DNA of 64,000 nucleotides from Argyresthia goedartella (GCA_949825045.1 OX463813.1:3596001-3660000), one strand, 5' to 3'; positions 12,178 through 22,409 are shown, counted from the stretch's first letter. Numbers and translations: made by a program. Notes: generated from the letters alone by a model not told the origin.

Positions 12178-12632
12178 AAAAAGGGCGCATCTAACATTTT
12201 TTCCTAAATTGAGTTATATAGATATTCGGAATGAGCGAAAAGAGACGCATCTACCAGTATTTTTATAATTTGGCTAAAACTAACGCAACCCCAAAAAACG
12301 TACTTATAAATAGGCCGCATCTGCGCTACGAATTTAATATTACTAAATAAGAAAGACGTTTGTGCTTTTGCGCCTGGTGATTCTTCGTAATACTACAAGA
12401 AAAAGGCACATCTACCCCAATGCGTCCTTTTAACGTAGTATATTTGTGTATACTAAGTTAAAAGGACGCATTGGGCTACCTCAATCCACATGTGTCTTTT
12501 TGTTGAGTATTAGGAAAAATCACCAGGCGCAATATACTAAATTAAAAGGACGCATTTGGGTAGATGAGTCTTTTTGTTTTAGTATTACGAAAAATCACCA
12601 GGCGCTAGTGGCACAAGCGTCTTTTTTACTTA
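12178..12632. repeat. Left subterminal repeat array of the DUF7869-type transposon
   Basis: About eleven copies of a degenerate motif around AAAAAGGACGCATCTA, in both orientations. Examples: AAAAAAGGGCGCATCTA (12178), AAAAGAGACGCATCTAC (12238), AAAAAGGCACATCTA (12400), an inverted AATGCGTCCTTTTAA (12419), AAAAGGACGCATTGGG (12460 and again near 12544), and inverted CGTCTTTTTTACTTAG near 12619. TACTAAGTTA often precedes the motif. Such arrays are typical transposase-binding regions; that role is inferred. Confidence 0.7.
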
Positions 12633-12754
12633 GTGTTCTTAGTTTTGCAGGGGGGAGTGGGGTACGTGGACTGGTGTCTTTCTGTCAGTCGCGCCCGCGC
12701 AGTGGAGAGGGAGCGCGTACGCACGACTCTCTGCACTTCATTTGATCGCGAAAC

Positions 12755-12992
12755 GTAAGTATTGAGTTATTTTAAGGTTTCGTACCGAAATGGAATAATC
12801 ATAGGATTTGTTGTTTGTATGTCCTTGAATATGTAACTAGAGGAAAAATGGAATTGCTAAAATAGTTAGGATTGCATTGGGCTTATTGAAACAACGTCGG
12901 TTGGCGGTTTATATTATCTAAAATAGGGAATCATTTATCCAGTTCATTTACTAAATATTTATGGTTTCAAATAGGTAATTGCTTTATTTCAG
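12755..12992 (+). other. Probable 5' UTR intron of the transposase gene
   Basis: Donor AAAC|GTAAGT at 12755 and acceptor GCTTTATTTCAG ending at 12992, ten bases before the ATG at 13002. The first exon would start in the GC-rich stretch 12640-12754, where GTCAGTC near 12683 resembles an insect initiator. Confidence 0.5.
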
Positions 12993-13001
12993 TGTGACAG
13001 A

Positions 13002-15122
13002 ATGACATCTAATCGCAGCTCACGCATTATTGCGTTGGTACCACCAACCAGTTCATCTCAGAAGTCGACGTCTAATATTAAAGATGTGCAGCAACCCTCG
13101 TGTAGTACAAATGAAAAGGACTTCTACAGTGTTGATCATCTTCATAACAGCTCAAACAGCGAACTGGATTTCGATTCGGATGACTCGGTCTTTGATAAGG
13201 ACTATATGCCTTCAAGTTTAGGCCGGGTGTCAGAAGATTCATATTCATCTACGTCTATCATCCCCAATTCACAGCCCATCAATGTTACTATTTCTGAGTC
13301 GCCTGAACTTTCATCCGAAGAAAACATGGAAGAAAATCTTACAAAAAAAGGAGCAGCCAGAAAACGCAAAAAATAAGATTATTCACAGGTCCAGAGGAAA
13401 CAGATGAAAAAAATTGAAGATATGGAAACTAAATATAAACTGAAGCCAGGATGTACTACAGAATACAAGAAAAAATGTCAGACAGGATTTACAGAAGAAG
13501 CGAGAGAAAAAATAAACCATTACTTTAGAAGCATGTCATGGAAAGAGCAGCAAAATTACATAATTAATAACACATCAAAAGAAGAGCCTAACAGAAAAAC
13601 TGTTAATGAAAACCGGAAAATACCAAGAAATGTAAGCGTTACATATTTCTTAACAAATGAATCAGGATTAAAAGTGAACGTTTGCAAGGTATTTTTCCTT
13701 GAAACTCTCGGTTTCAACCGCAAGAATGATAAAGCTGTGAGGACCTCGTTACGTAATGTGCCAAATACAGAACCAGAAGATAGAAGAGGACGCCATCGTA
13801 ATCCAAGAAAGATAGACGACGCCAAGATTTTACAGCATATTGAATCATTCAAACCCTGCGTTTCTCACTACCGCCGCGAGCACGCTCCAAATAGGAGATA
13901 TCTTCCTTCTGATCTGACAGTGACCAAAATGCATACAGATTTTTGTGAAGAACAAAATATGAAAGACTTTCCTGATAACGAAAAAATATCTTATGACCAC
14001 AATAGAAAAATTGTGAAGAAATTAAATATAAGCTTCACAAATCTTGGTAACGAAGAATGCGAGTTATGTGAAAAGTTTTACATTCACAATCCTGAGCAGA
14101 AGGAAATAAGACACAGAAACTGTCAAGAATGTCGAGATTACGAAAAACACCATGAAAGATATGTATCTGCTAGGCAAGCATACAAAAGAGACGTTCAAAA
14201 ACAAGAAAATGCAGGAATAAACTCAGATATTGCCTATTTTTCAGCTGATTTAGAGAAGGTAATAATGCTGCCGCGTATGGAAACATTCAAAACGGTCATG
14301 TTCTGCCCGCGATTAATCGTATTTAACGAAAGCTTCGTCCCAATAGGAGAAAAAAACAAAGACTCGGCTACTAAAACATACGCCGCGATATGGCATGAAG
14401 CGACAACAGGCCGCAAAATGGGTGATATTACAAGCTGTTTCAGAGCTTTTTTGCTGGCTTACAGAGACTTGAAAAAAATAGTAATCTGGTTAGATAACTG
14501 TGCAGGGCAGAACAAAAACTGGACGTTGTACTCATATTTGCTTCATGCCGTGAATTCAGTTGATGTGAGTTTTGAATCCATAACTCTAAAATATTTGGAG
14601 GTGGGACACACCTTTATGTCTGCAGACGAATTCCACAAGCAAGTAGAACTTGCAATGAAGAAGAAAAAACGCTTGTACGACTTCGAAGATTTTCACCAAG
14701 CAGTTCTCAGCACCAGAACAGATATCGCAGTGAAAGTGATGAATGTAGAAGATTTTTGTCAGTTTGAAGACTGTTCTTCAACTTACAAACTTCAACATTC
14801 ATCCCCTCGTGCATATCTACATGATATGTGTGAAGTAACGTTCAAAAGAGGCACCCACGTAATTTATTATAAGACGGATTTCTGTGGCGACGAAGAATAT
14901 TCACTGGATTTTCTGAGAATTAAAAACATCAAGTTCGGCATTCCACCTCCAAAACCCAAAAATGAGAGTAGAGGCATTACTCAGGAGCGAAAGTCAACAA
15001 TTCTTCAAAAACTGACGCCCTTAATGCCAGACAATAGAAGGAAATTTTGGTATAATATACCCACTGGCAACAATTATGTTGATCTTATGCCCATGAAGTC
15101 TGATTTAAATAAGCTTGTCTGA
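13002..15122 (+). pseudogene. DUF7869-like putative transposase, one in-frame stop
   Basis: A single reading frame of about 706 codons, broken only by TAA at 13374-13376. Codons 1-124 are acidic and Ser-rich, ending in a basic KKGAARKRKK. After the stop the same frame runs 572 codons from the next ATG (13404). Recognisable blocks are a Cys cluster (CELCEKF...NCQECRDY), a strand ending ADLEKVIMLP, the hallmark WLDNCAGQNKNW near 14490-14525, and EVGHTFMSADEFHKQVE. Asp residues in ADLEK, WLDNC and SADEF are plausible members of an RNase H-like catalytic triad. The family occurs in many copies in insect genomes. The role as this element's transposase is inferred from its position between the two ends. 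The stop could be a mutation or a sequencing error. Confidence 0.75.
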
Positions 15123-15161
15123 CTGATGTACTTTTTAGATTAAACTATGTTTATTAATATA

Positions 15162-15424
15162 CAGCGTGTAACAGAAGGGTGTAGTCATATTTTCGGGGGT
15201 TGTTAGGGAGACCATTCTGAACAACTTTTACTATGAAACCGATTTCATCAGAGCAACATTATTTTTCAATGCTCCATACGTTTTGGACTGGGCGTTCAGC
15301 TGATTTGTATAGATAAGTGAAAAGTAAAGTTGCTCTGATCAAATCGCTTTCATAGTGAAAGTTGCTCAGAATGATGTCCCTTACAACCCCCTAAAATATG
15401 ACTACACCTTTCTGTTATACCCTG
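15162..15424. mobile_element. MITE inside the DUF7869-type transposon
   Basis: Almost a perfect palindrome. The left arm CAGCGTGTAACAGAAGGGTG and the reversed right arm CAGGGTATAACAGAAAGGTG match for about 100 bp, through TGTAGTCATATTTT and CAACTTT-ACTATGAAA. TA flanks each end. It lies just after the stop codon of the transposase gene and codes for nothing. Confidence 0.8.
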
Positions 15425-15979
15425 TAGTTATTCACTGATCTCATGGAAGTAGTGTTTAAGATCATTATCGTTAATGAAGAATTTAGTTTTGGTTTGTGAG
15501 AGGTTAAAAATATTTTGTTATAAGAAATTAAGGTAAGGATGGAACAAGAGGTACGTATAATACTTATATCGTAATTAAAGATTATACTTATATGTGATTG
15601 ATCTCATAGGCTTACAATAGAGTGATATTATTTAGTAAAGAATTAAGTTTCTGTTTGTAAAAGGTATAGGTTATAAGCTTATAACTATTATGCGAATTTC
15701 GTAACTATTATGTGCCTAAAATATGTGTCTGAACATCTGATTTTCACAAGTTGTTTTTATTGAACCGATTTCCACTGATCGCTCGTTTTAGATAACCCTA
15801 ACATTCTGTGTTTCCATGCAAAAAATACAGTATTTTCAGTTAAAATAGAGTTGGGCTTGTTAAAATATGTTTGCCATTTTGGGCGTAATGGGCGCCAGAT
15901 AGGTATTATCACTAAGATAGAAAGCAGTAACTGGCTAGAAACGACTTTTTGATTCAGTTAAATGGAAGCTAATAAATTA

Positions 15980-16060
15980 ATATCCCTAAGTTAAAAAGAC
16001 GTTTCAGAAATAACTTAGTAAAAAGGGCGCATCTAGCCAGAAACGTCCTTTCAATGCAGT
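15980..16060. repeat. Right subterminal repeats of the DUF7869-type transposon
   Basis: Copies of the left-end motif: CTAAGTTAAAAAGACGTTTC (15985), AAAAAGGGCGCATCTAGCC (16019) and inverted AGAAACGTCCTTTC (16038). One more inverted copy is part of the right terminus (AGAAACGTCCTTTTT, 16286). Confidence 0.65.
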
Positions 16061-16667
16061 ATTTCATTAATATTCATATTTTTTTTACTAAGAAAAAAAG
16101 GAAATTGATTTGTTTTTAATACAAAATACTATTTTCATTGAAATTTATATATGCAGTCTGACAAAACATACTCTATCCCACAGGTGTGCAAACAATATGT
16201 TATTTTGGTCTATTGTCTTAGGCACAGCACATGATTTAATAAAAAAAAAACCAAAATATTTTTTTCTCCATTTTGATCTTTTGGTAGAAACGTCCTTTTT
16301 CCTTATGACGGCAGCATTACTGCCACCAGAGCCGTTACATTGATTGCTGAAGGTCATTCACAGCGGTCTGTAGCTTTTTCGTTGGGTTTGTCTCGCCGAG
16401 CCATCCACAATGTGTGGGATCGGTTCCAAGAGACTGGCAGTGTTGCAAGAAGGCCTGGATCGGGCAGGGTGCGAGCGACTATGGCACAAGAGGATCGCTA
16501 CATCCGATTGAGTGCCCGTCGAGAGCGCTCTGTGACGGCACGTAAGTTACAAAATCGCCTACGGTTGACAACGGGGACTCGTGTTAGTGACCAAACGATA
16601 CGTAATCGACTGCATGAAGACCAGCAAAGGTCCAGACGCCGAGTAGTACGAATTCCTTTATCTAGGG

Positions 16668-16788
16668 TTCATAATTCATAATTCATAATTTCTTTATTGC
16701 ACACAACTAATATATGGACAACAAGACTTACATAAAAATAGTGTACAAAGGCGAGCTTATCTCTAATAAGAGATCTCTTCCAGCAAAC
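16668..16788 (-). repeat. LINE 3' UTR fragment inserted in the Tc1-like transposase
   Basis: Antisense piece with an ATAATTC repeat tail, then TTTCTTTATTGCACA and GGCGAGCTTATCTCTAA. It matches the 3' UTR at 33898-33985 (CCTTTATTGCACAG, GGTGAGCTTATTTCTAA). It separates two parts of the Tc1 frame. Confidence 0.65.
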
Positions 16789-17541
16789 CAAAACGGGTTC
16801 GGCAAGGGTTCAACGTGGAAATCGTTTAAGTTTTTGCCGCGAACATTCAGATTGGAGCATGAATCAATGGGGTATGGTGCTCTTCACAGATGAGTGTAAA
16901 GTGAAGCTTTGTAGTGATGATCGGCGGATTAGAGTATGGAGACGACAGGGTGAGAGATTTTCCGATGTCTGCATCAAGGAAATTGACCGCTTTGGAGGTC
17001 CTAGTGTGATGGTTTGGGCTGGGATTAGCTTACAAGGCAAAACTGAGCTGGTTTTCTTAAATCAAGGCACAGTAACTGCACAACGGTACATCGATGAAGT
17101 CATCAGGCCTCATGTGTTAATTGAAATAAGTGAAACAATTGACTACACAATTAAATGGTTATTAGCATAAGTTAAAACAAAAGCCTTGTTACATGTTATT
17201 TTAATAAATATACATTACTGTTTACTATATTTTTCACGTAGCAATCAAAATACTTAGTGGCCCCTATTTTCTTTTGAGTAGTATACAATTCTGATATTGT
17301 CAAACGTTTTTGTTGAAATAGGTTCAGCTTGAGACACGTTTCTAGATTTATTGGACTACCTTGTCAGATACTGTATTGTAGCTGTCGTGCGTGGTAGCGT
17401 AGAAATAAATTAACTAGAGAATAGCAGCTTTCAACCGGAGACCACTTTTGTTCTGCTTTTTTACGTTCGAAGCCGCAGGCGATGCAAAGCATTTTGGATC
17501 CATGCGATGATACGTGAAGGATATATGAATGGAGTGTTTTG

Positions 17542-17780
17542 TGTACTACGACTAGTTGCGGCAGCATGACGAGAAGTTAATGTACTACGACTAGTTGCGG
17601 CAGCATGACGAGAAGTTAATGTACTACGACTAGTTGCGGCAGCATGACGAGAAGTTAATGTACTACGACTAGTTGCGGCAGCATGACGAGAAGTTAATGT
17701 ACTACGACTAGTTGCGGCAGCATGACGAGAAGTTAGTTAATGTACTACGACTAGTTGCGGCAGCATGACGAGAAGTTTAA
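17542..17780. repeat. Tandem array, 39-bp unit, six copies
   Basis: The unit starts TGTACTACGACTAGTTGCGG and ends GACGAGAAGTTAA. Copies begin at 17542, 17581, 17620, 17659, 17698 and 17741. The fifth is four bases longer (a duplicated GTTA) and the last has one extra T. The near identity indicates recent expansion. Confidence 0.95.
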
Positions 17781-18074
17781 TTTAACTTCTATAGGATGTC
17801 GAACTCTCCAAATGACAGTTCTTTGTTTACATTTCTGGCATCAAATTATAATCCTAGGATAGACTAAAATGACCTTACCACAAAAAATAACTGCTGTTCA
17901 AGAAAAAAAACAAAAACGTGATTCTAGCAGGAAGTGTTTTTGTGAAATATTTGAGCCGCCGTGTACAAACTAATTCTGAAATTTCGATCACATTTATATC
18001 TGACAACACACTAAATATGTGCATACTCAGAATCCGTCTAAATCGTATTTTCTTGCTAGTATCACGGTCACACG
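17781..18074. other. No gene recognised
   Basis: Nothing recognised. Confidence 0.35.
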
Positions 18075-18245
18075 TTATTAGGGCAGGTTGATAACATCTT
18101 ACAGTCGGGTTGGCCCCAAGCTCGACACCCCTCCATCAACCTGCACTGAGCCAGCGTGATGGAGTATGGCTCAATCTTACTCTTATCTGGGTGAAGACCC
18201 GTGCCCCTCAACGGGGGCACTAATGGGCTACATAATGATTACTAC
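18075..18245 (+). repeat. Possible LINE 3' UTR fragment
   Basis: Contains CATCAACCTGCACTGAGCC, GCGTGATGGAGTATGGC and GTGAAGACCCGTGCCC, an arrangement common in the 3' ends of RTE-like elements of moths and butterflies. It ends in an ATGATTACTACTATAA tail. Recognition is from general familiarity only. Confidence 0.35.
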
Positions 18246-18469
18246 TATAACTTGTTTAGTGAGGTGAGGTGTCAATGTCGATAATCACCAAAAAGGTACA
18301 CGACAAAATTAACGTTGAATATTATCCCTTCGTATTTAAACTTATATTTGATATATCACAATCAAAATCAAATGTTTATGCATCATCGCAAGAAACACTC
18401 AAAATATCTTCGGCCAATTGTTACTCAGACTTCTAATATAAAATCTTGCATCTCTTTTCAAATTTCCGA

Positions 18470-18665
18470 CGACCTCTGTGGCGCAGCGGTCGTGGCTCTG
18501 CCTATCATGCGAGAGGTCCCAGGTTCGATCCCCGGCTGGGGATAAACAAACGAACCAGGTCTTGGATGTTTATATGTGTGTGAAATCGCTGTTTCTGGTT
18601 CCCACGACACAGGGTATCCTAGTGTGGGGCTAGAAGCAATGTGTGTGCCTGTATGTAAATGTTTA
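18470..18665 (+). repeat. tRNA-derived SINE, family 1 copy 2
   Basis: Best-preserved family 1 copy. A box TGGCGCAGCGGTCGTGGC, B box AGGTTCGATCCCC, body CTGTTTCTGGTTCCCACGAC, and 3' domain TATCCTAGTGTGGGGCTAGA followed by GCAATGTGTGTGCC. It continues without a visible boundary into a CR1-type 3' UTR. Confidence 0.8.
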
Positions 18666-18667
18666 TG

Positions 18668-18822
18668 TTTAATAATTAATATTGTAATATTTGTATAAAA
18701 TCAAACTGTGGGAGTTTCCTCGCCCTCCCCTCCCACAGTGGTCCATTGTAGAGAAGAGGCAAAAAATTACGTTTGCTAATATGTAAATATCTAGGGCAAT
18801 AAAGAAATTTTAACTTCGCAAC
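18668..18822 (+). repeat. CR1-type LINE 3' UTR joined to the SINE
   Basis: Matches the 3' UTRs at 1977-2150 and 6890-7064: AATATTGTAATATTTGTAT, then CTCCCACAGTGGTCCATTG, AGAGAAGAGGCAAA and ATGTAAATATCTAGG, followed by an AATAAAG polyadenylation-like signal. No coding part is present. Confidence 0.65.
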
Positions 18823-19539
18823 ACACTTGCACCTTTATCTTATCTTGTGTTAATAGCTCACGACATCCTTTTCTGTCACAGGCAGGATGGTAACAACATA
18901 CGTTTGGCGACAATTCCATCCTCCTGAACTCTTTTACTTCGAACATTAATCCGAGTAAGAAACATCCGAACCTCCAACGTAGTGTATTTCGGAACGCGCC
19001 CAAGCTACCATAATAAATGAGTCTGTGAACGATAGCCATCTTGTTTTCTTCATACACTTCAACTGGCGACGAGGATGGAATGCGAGAAGGGGTGACATGT
19101 TGTTGTTGTAATAAATATAGATATAGAATAGGTAGCAGTTGCGAAAGCGAAGCCCTGAATTGTGATCTATGAGCATCAGTTACTTTAACAAAGCTTTTGT
19201 GCCCGATTGTTTGATTCGGAAAATAATAATTAATTACATAACATACCTACCTTGGCAATTAATTATAGAAATTCAACTGGCAACATTTAAGATTACCTGC
19301 TGCGTTTTACAGGGAAATAAGCAAATGGATAAAGAATCAAGACTATGATAATTGATAACACAGAGTTAGTCTTGAACTTCCTACTTCACGCACCCTCTCA
19401 CGTACGATGCTCGGATTCTGCTCAGTCTCACTACTTCACTCACACTCTGGCATAGCAACACGATGAACAACAACTGACGGACAAAACGTTGGGTAGGGAT
19501 TGAACTACTGTTATAATGAGTACTAATATAATAATAATA
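18823..19539. other. No gene recognised
   Basis: The 88-codon minus frame at 18791-19057 shows no recognisable motif and starts inside the LINE UTR. Confidence 0.35.
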
Positions 19540-19643
19540 TAAGTTGGACCAAAATGGCGGCGTCTATACCAGCGCAGGTAATAATGACTTAAGGTTTTTA
19601 CATTTTACCCTGCGCAGACACCTCCATTTTGGTTCAACTTATA
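19540..19643. mobile_element. Small palindromic MITE
   Basis: About 104 bp. The left end ATAAGTTGGACCAAAATGGC faces the inverse of TAAGTTGAACCAAAATGGAG at the right end. Matching continues through CAGCGCAGG/CCTGCGCAG. Confidence 0.6.
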
Positions 19644-20999
19644 CGCCAGGTACTGTACCGGGTAGCGTAGTAATGGTAGCGGGATTAAATATGGCCAGCG
19701 CCAGGGGGCGCGAACAAACAAATGCATCTTTAGCTTCAATTCTAGGCTAAACTAGACAACATAAAAATGTAGGATAAATATATGTTATAAAAGGTCTATT
19801 AGAGATAAGAATGGACTTTTAAAATTACCGGATATATGTTATATTTAATACTTAAAAATATTTTTCGCAATACATTATTATTCAACTAAATGAACAAGCG
19901 CTCGGAGACGAAATCAGTTTCCTATATGAAACTTACACGCAGAAATAGGTAAAAAAAATGGATTCTTTTTTGTTGTTTTATTTTATTTTTAATGTTATTA
20001 TTACAGGAGTTTAGTAATATTTTCTATAATTTTCTTGGTCTCGGAGCTCGGGCTGCCCCGCGGGGCTCTGCGCGGGAGTTCAAAATAAATAGGTACAGAA
20101 GTCAACCACTGTATGTACTTCACTTTTCATAGCTACGCTCGGCGATCGCTCTAGGGTTGTCGACTACGGCTTATGCACGAAAAACTATCGTGGTACTGGC
20201 ACTCCTATCTAGTTGTTTGATTTATTATGAAGAATGAAACGAGAAGAATGAAAACATTACACTATTACTACAATACAAAAGGTTTACAGATCAGACAAAT
20301 ACCTACACAATTTTACGTTTGTCAATTTTCACTATCGAAAATCCCTGATAACTTCTAAACGGACTACCCGATTTACAAAATTTCTATCGCTCCCACAATT
20401 GTGCCCACAGTTTATCGTTACTCCATTTTGCAATAGTTTTGTAACCAGAATCTAATTCACGAAAAGCTGGCGCTGTACCCCACGGGCTATTCAGACGATG
20501 AATTGTCAATGTGAGCGCTGAAAACCCCGTGTGGTACAACGCAGCGTCGCGGTGTAGCGCTCTGGCTTTTCAATAGGTTCGATTTTGTGAAAGCCCGAGG
20601 GGCACAGGGCCCACGGGCTTTTCAGAAGACGCTACCGGGCATTTTATTTTGTGAAGACTGTAGGTAAACATACAATATCTATACATATGTGGGTACATAG
20701 ACTAGTCTAGCTAATTTGTGAATTGGACCTCAGCTCACATAGCATATATAACAAATTAAACATTCTCTTGCAGTGTAGCTAGCTCTGTTTACCCTGGTAA
20801 CGGCCTAATCTGCAAGAACTTTACTATGGTACTTACTAGGTTGGCGCGACTAGGCGCGCCCACATACTGTGATACTAGGTGAGAGACTCCAAGAACAGGT
20901 ATTTGGTATAGAGTATATTTGCGGACCAGGAACAGGTGGACTAAGTACTCAATTTACTTAGAACGACTCAACTCTACCTCGAACATCCCGTCGGATTAC
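19644..20999. other. No gene recognised
   Basis: Mixed AT-rich and locally GC-rich sequence (20460-20640 repeats CACGGGCT-like words). Nothing codes for a recognised protein. Confidence 0.35.
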
Positions 21000-21386
21000 A
21001 AAAACCGGCCAAGTGCGGGTCGGACTCTATTGAAACGGAAAATAAATCATATCTGTTGTATGGGAGCACCTCTTAAATATTTGTTTCATTTTCATTTAAT
21101 TATTTCTTTTTAAAGTGGATATATAACTAGATACTCTATCTAGCAAAAACGAGCAGAAAAATCACGTTTGTTGTATCGGAGCCCCCTTAAATATGTATTT
21201 GATTCTGTTTTTTAGTATTTGTTGTTGTAGCGGCACAGAAATACATCATCTGTGAAAATTTCAACTGGCTCACTATCACGGTTCATGAGATAAAGCCTGG
21301 TGACAGACGGACAGACAGACAGACAGCCAGACAGCGGAGTCTTAGTAATAGGGTCCCGTTTGGCGCCCTTCGGGTACTGAACCCTA
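21000..21386 (+). repeat. AACCGGCCAAGTGCG repeat, copy C
   Basis: Starts AAAACCGGCCAAGTGCGGGT and ends CCCTTCGGGTACTGAACCCT, with GGACAGACAGACAGACAGCC before the end. Collinear with copy A at 458-830. Confidence 0.65.
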
Positions 21387-21387
21387 A

Positions 21388-21507
21388 ATAAAAATCACTT
21401 AAATATACTGGGCTGGGGTCCCTCAGCGAGGGAACTTTCAGAATCAGATATTTAGCTGAAAAGAACAGATACTACACTGGATCTTAGCTAAAAGGCCGAT
21501 AAGCGAT
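21388..21507 (-). ncRNA. U2 snRNA-like sequence, 5' half, probable pseudogene
   Basis: The reverse complement begins ATCGCTTATCGGCCTTTTAG, then GCTAAGATC and GTGTAGTATCTGTTCTTTTC, then CAGCTAAATATCTGATT. These are the first 65 or so bases of U2, including the branch-point-pairing GTAGTA. A stem IIa-like GTTCCCTCGCTGAGGGAC and an ATATTTAAGTGATTTTT (Sm-site region) follow. The 3' half is missing and several stem I bases differ from the conserved sequence. It abuts the 3' end of repeat copy C. A truncated or variant copy is more likely than a working gene. Confidence 0.7.
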
Positions 21508-22150
21508 ATTGTGGGTCTGTTCGGCCGAGATAGTCACTAGCAGCGAATGTATTTTAAAAAGTTGGCAAGTGACATCTAGCGGGCAACGGTGGAATTAGTT
21601 AGTACCATATTACGCCATCATATAATGTATGGCTTGGCGCCACTGTCCCTACTTTCAACAACCTTGAGATCTCCATCATCAAGGCAGACTCAAAACAGTC
21701 AATTAATATATTTTCTTTGATCAAGAATATTTTATTACTTACTTTTCGGTTCTCAATTCAAGTCATATGAAAATAATTATTTCTTAAGCCTCGAAGACAA
21801 ATCTCTATGCAAAAAGTTGGAATTGCTTCGATAGAATAATTTAGACTTTGGGTTAAAACCACAAATTGTTCCCACAAAACAAATGTGTTTGGTTTGAAAA
21901 CATTTGTCTACCTTAGTTTGTGATTAATTGATTATATCATTCTTACAACAACACTTTTATAGTTACTTGCTCAAAAAAAGAACGAAAAAAATCATTCATA
22001 GTTAGTAAGTAAAATGTAATAGTTATTCTCCTTTTAAGTATTTTAAATTCTTAATTCAACATTATTATTTTCTTTCATAAAAATATTAGTCTTACAATAA
22101 AACGTATTTTTATTGGTCATAATCATAAACATTCTTATTTCCTGAAGGAA
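21508..22150. other. No gene recognised
   Basis: AT-rich, nothing recognised. Confidence 0.35.
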
Positions 22151-22346
22151 AATATTAAACTGCACATCAAAAATACTGATTTGCACAGCAAATATCAGGG
22201 CAAAATGCTGCGGTAGCTTAGGTGAAGCCCCCTTTACCTTCGTGTTAGGTTGAATGTGTAGGAACAACAAAAAATAACTTAAAACATAAACTTAAGTACA
22301 CATAAAATATTTAAAACATAGTGTTTTTGATGTGCGATTAAATACT
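22151..22346 (-). mobile_element. MITE, family A copy 3
   Basis: Inverted relative to copy 2. Left end AATATTAAACTGCACATCAA; the reversed right end is AGTATTTAATCGCACATCAA. The core is present in reverse, including CTGCGGTAGCTTAGGTGAAG, but the CGCTTCGCTCA stretch is deleted. Confidence 0.7.
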
Positions 22347-22409
22347 AGCCTTTAATGATGAGAAACGTAAATTATTCAAAGGAAGAAAACATCATTTCAG
22401 TTTGAGAAA

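Larger units (their letters stand above)
12164..16314 (+). mobile_element. DNA transposon carrying a DUF7869-like protein
   Basis: Inserted with a 4-bp target duplication: CATT at 12160-12163 and 16315-16318. The ends are inverted: CTGCCGTCATAAGAAAAAAG on the left, and the inverse reading CTGCCGTCATAAGGAAAAAG on the right. Joining the flanks and dropping one CATT restores the start of the Tc1-like transposase, which independently fixes both boundaries. Inside are short subterminal repeats at both ends, a 5' UTR intron, one large coding frame (13002-15122) and a MITE. Four-base duplications fit the Sola group among others; the superfamily is an inference I cannot confirm. Confidence 0.85.
12152..17170 (+). 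pseudogene. Tc1-like transposase, interrupted
   Basis: The first four codons (ATG GAT ACC ATT) lie at 12152-12163. The frame resumes at 16319 with ACT GCC ACC AGA after a 4-base duplication. The resumed part has a helix-turn-helix (IAEGHSQRSVAFSLGLSR) and a second DNA-binding segment (SDQTIRNRLHE). An antisense retroposon piece interrupts it at about 16668. The catalytic part resumes with REHSDWSMNQWG and LFTDECKVKL, which holds the first catalytic Asp. After IDEVIRPHVL the sequence jumps to an unrelated tail and stops at 17170, so the segment with the second Asp and the Glu is deleted. The original function was cut-and-paste transposition; it is certainly inactive now. Confidence 0.85.
11855..17281 (+). 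mobile_element. Tc1-like DNA transposon, split by nested insertions
   Basis: Terminal inverted repeats of 26 bp with one mismatch: CTACTCAAAAGAAAATAAGG at 11855 and its inverse ending at 17281. Both are flanked by TA (11853-11854, 17282-17283), the Tc1/mariner signature. Removing the 4151-bp element at 12164-16314, one CATT copy, and about 120 bp at 16668-16788 leaves about 1.15 kb, slightly short for a Tc1-like element. The transposase is also internally deleted, so this copy cannot move itself. Confidence 0.85.

Noticed and set aside
17542..17780. CRISPR array
   Set aside because: The 39-bp units are contiguous with no unique spacers, and the sequence is eukaryotic.
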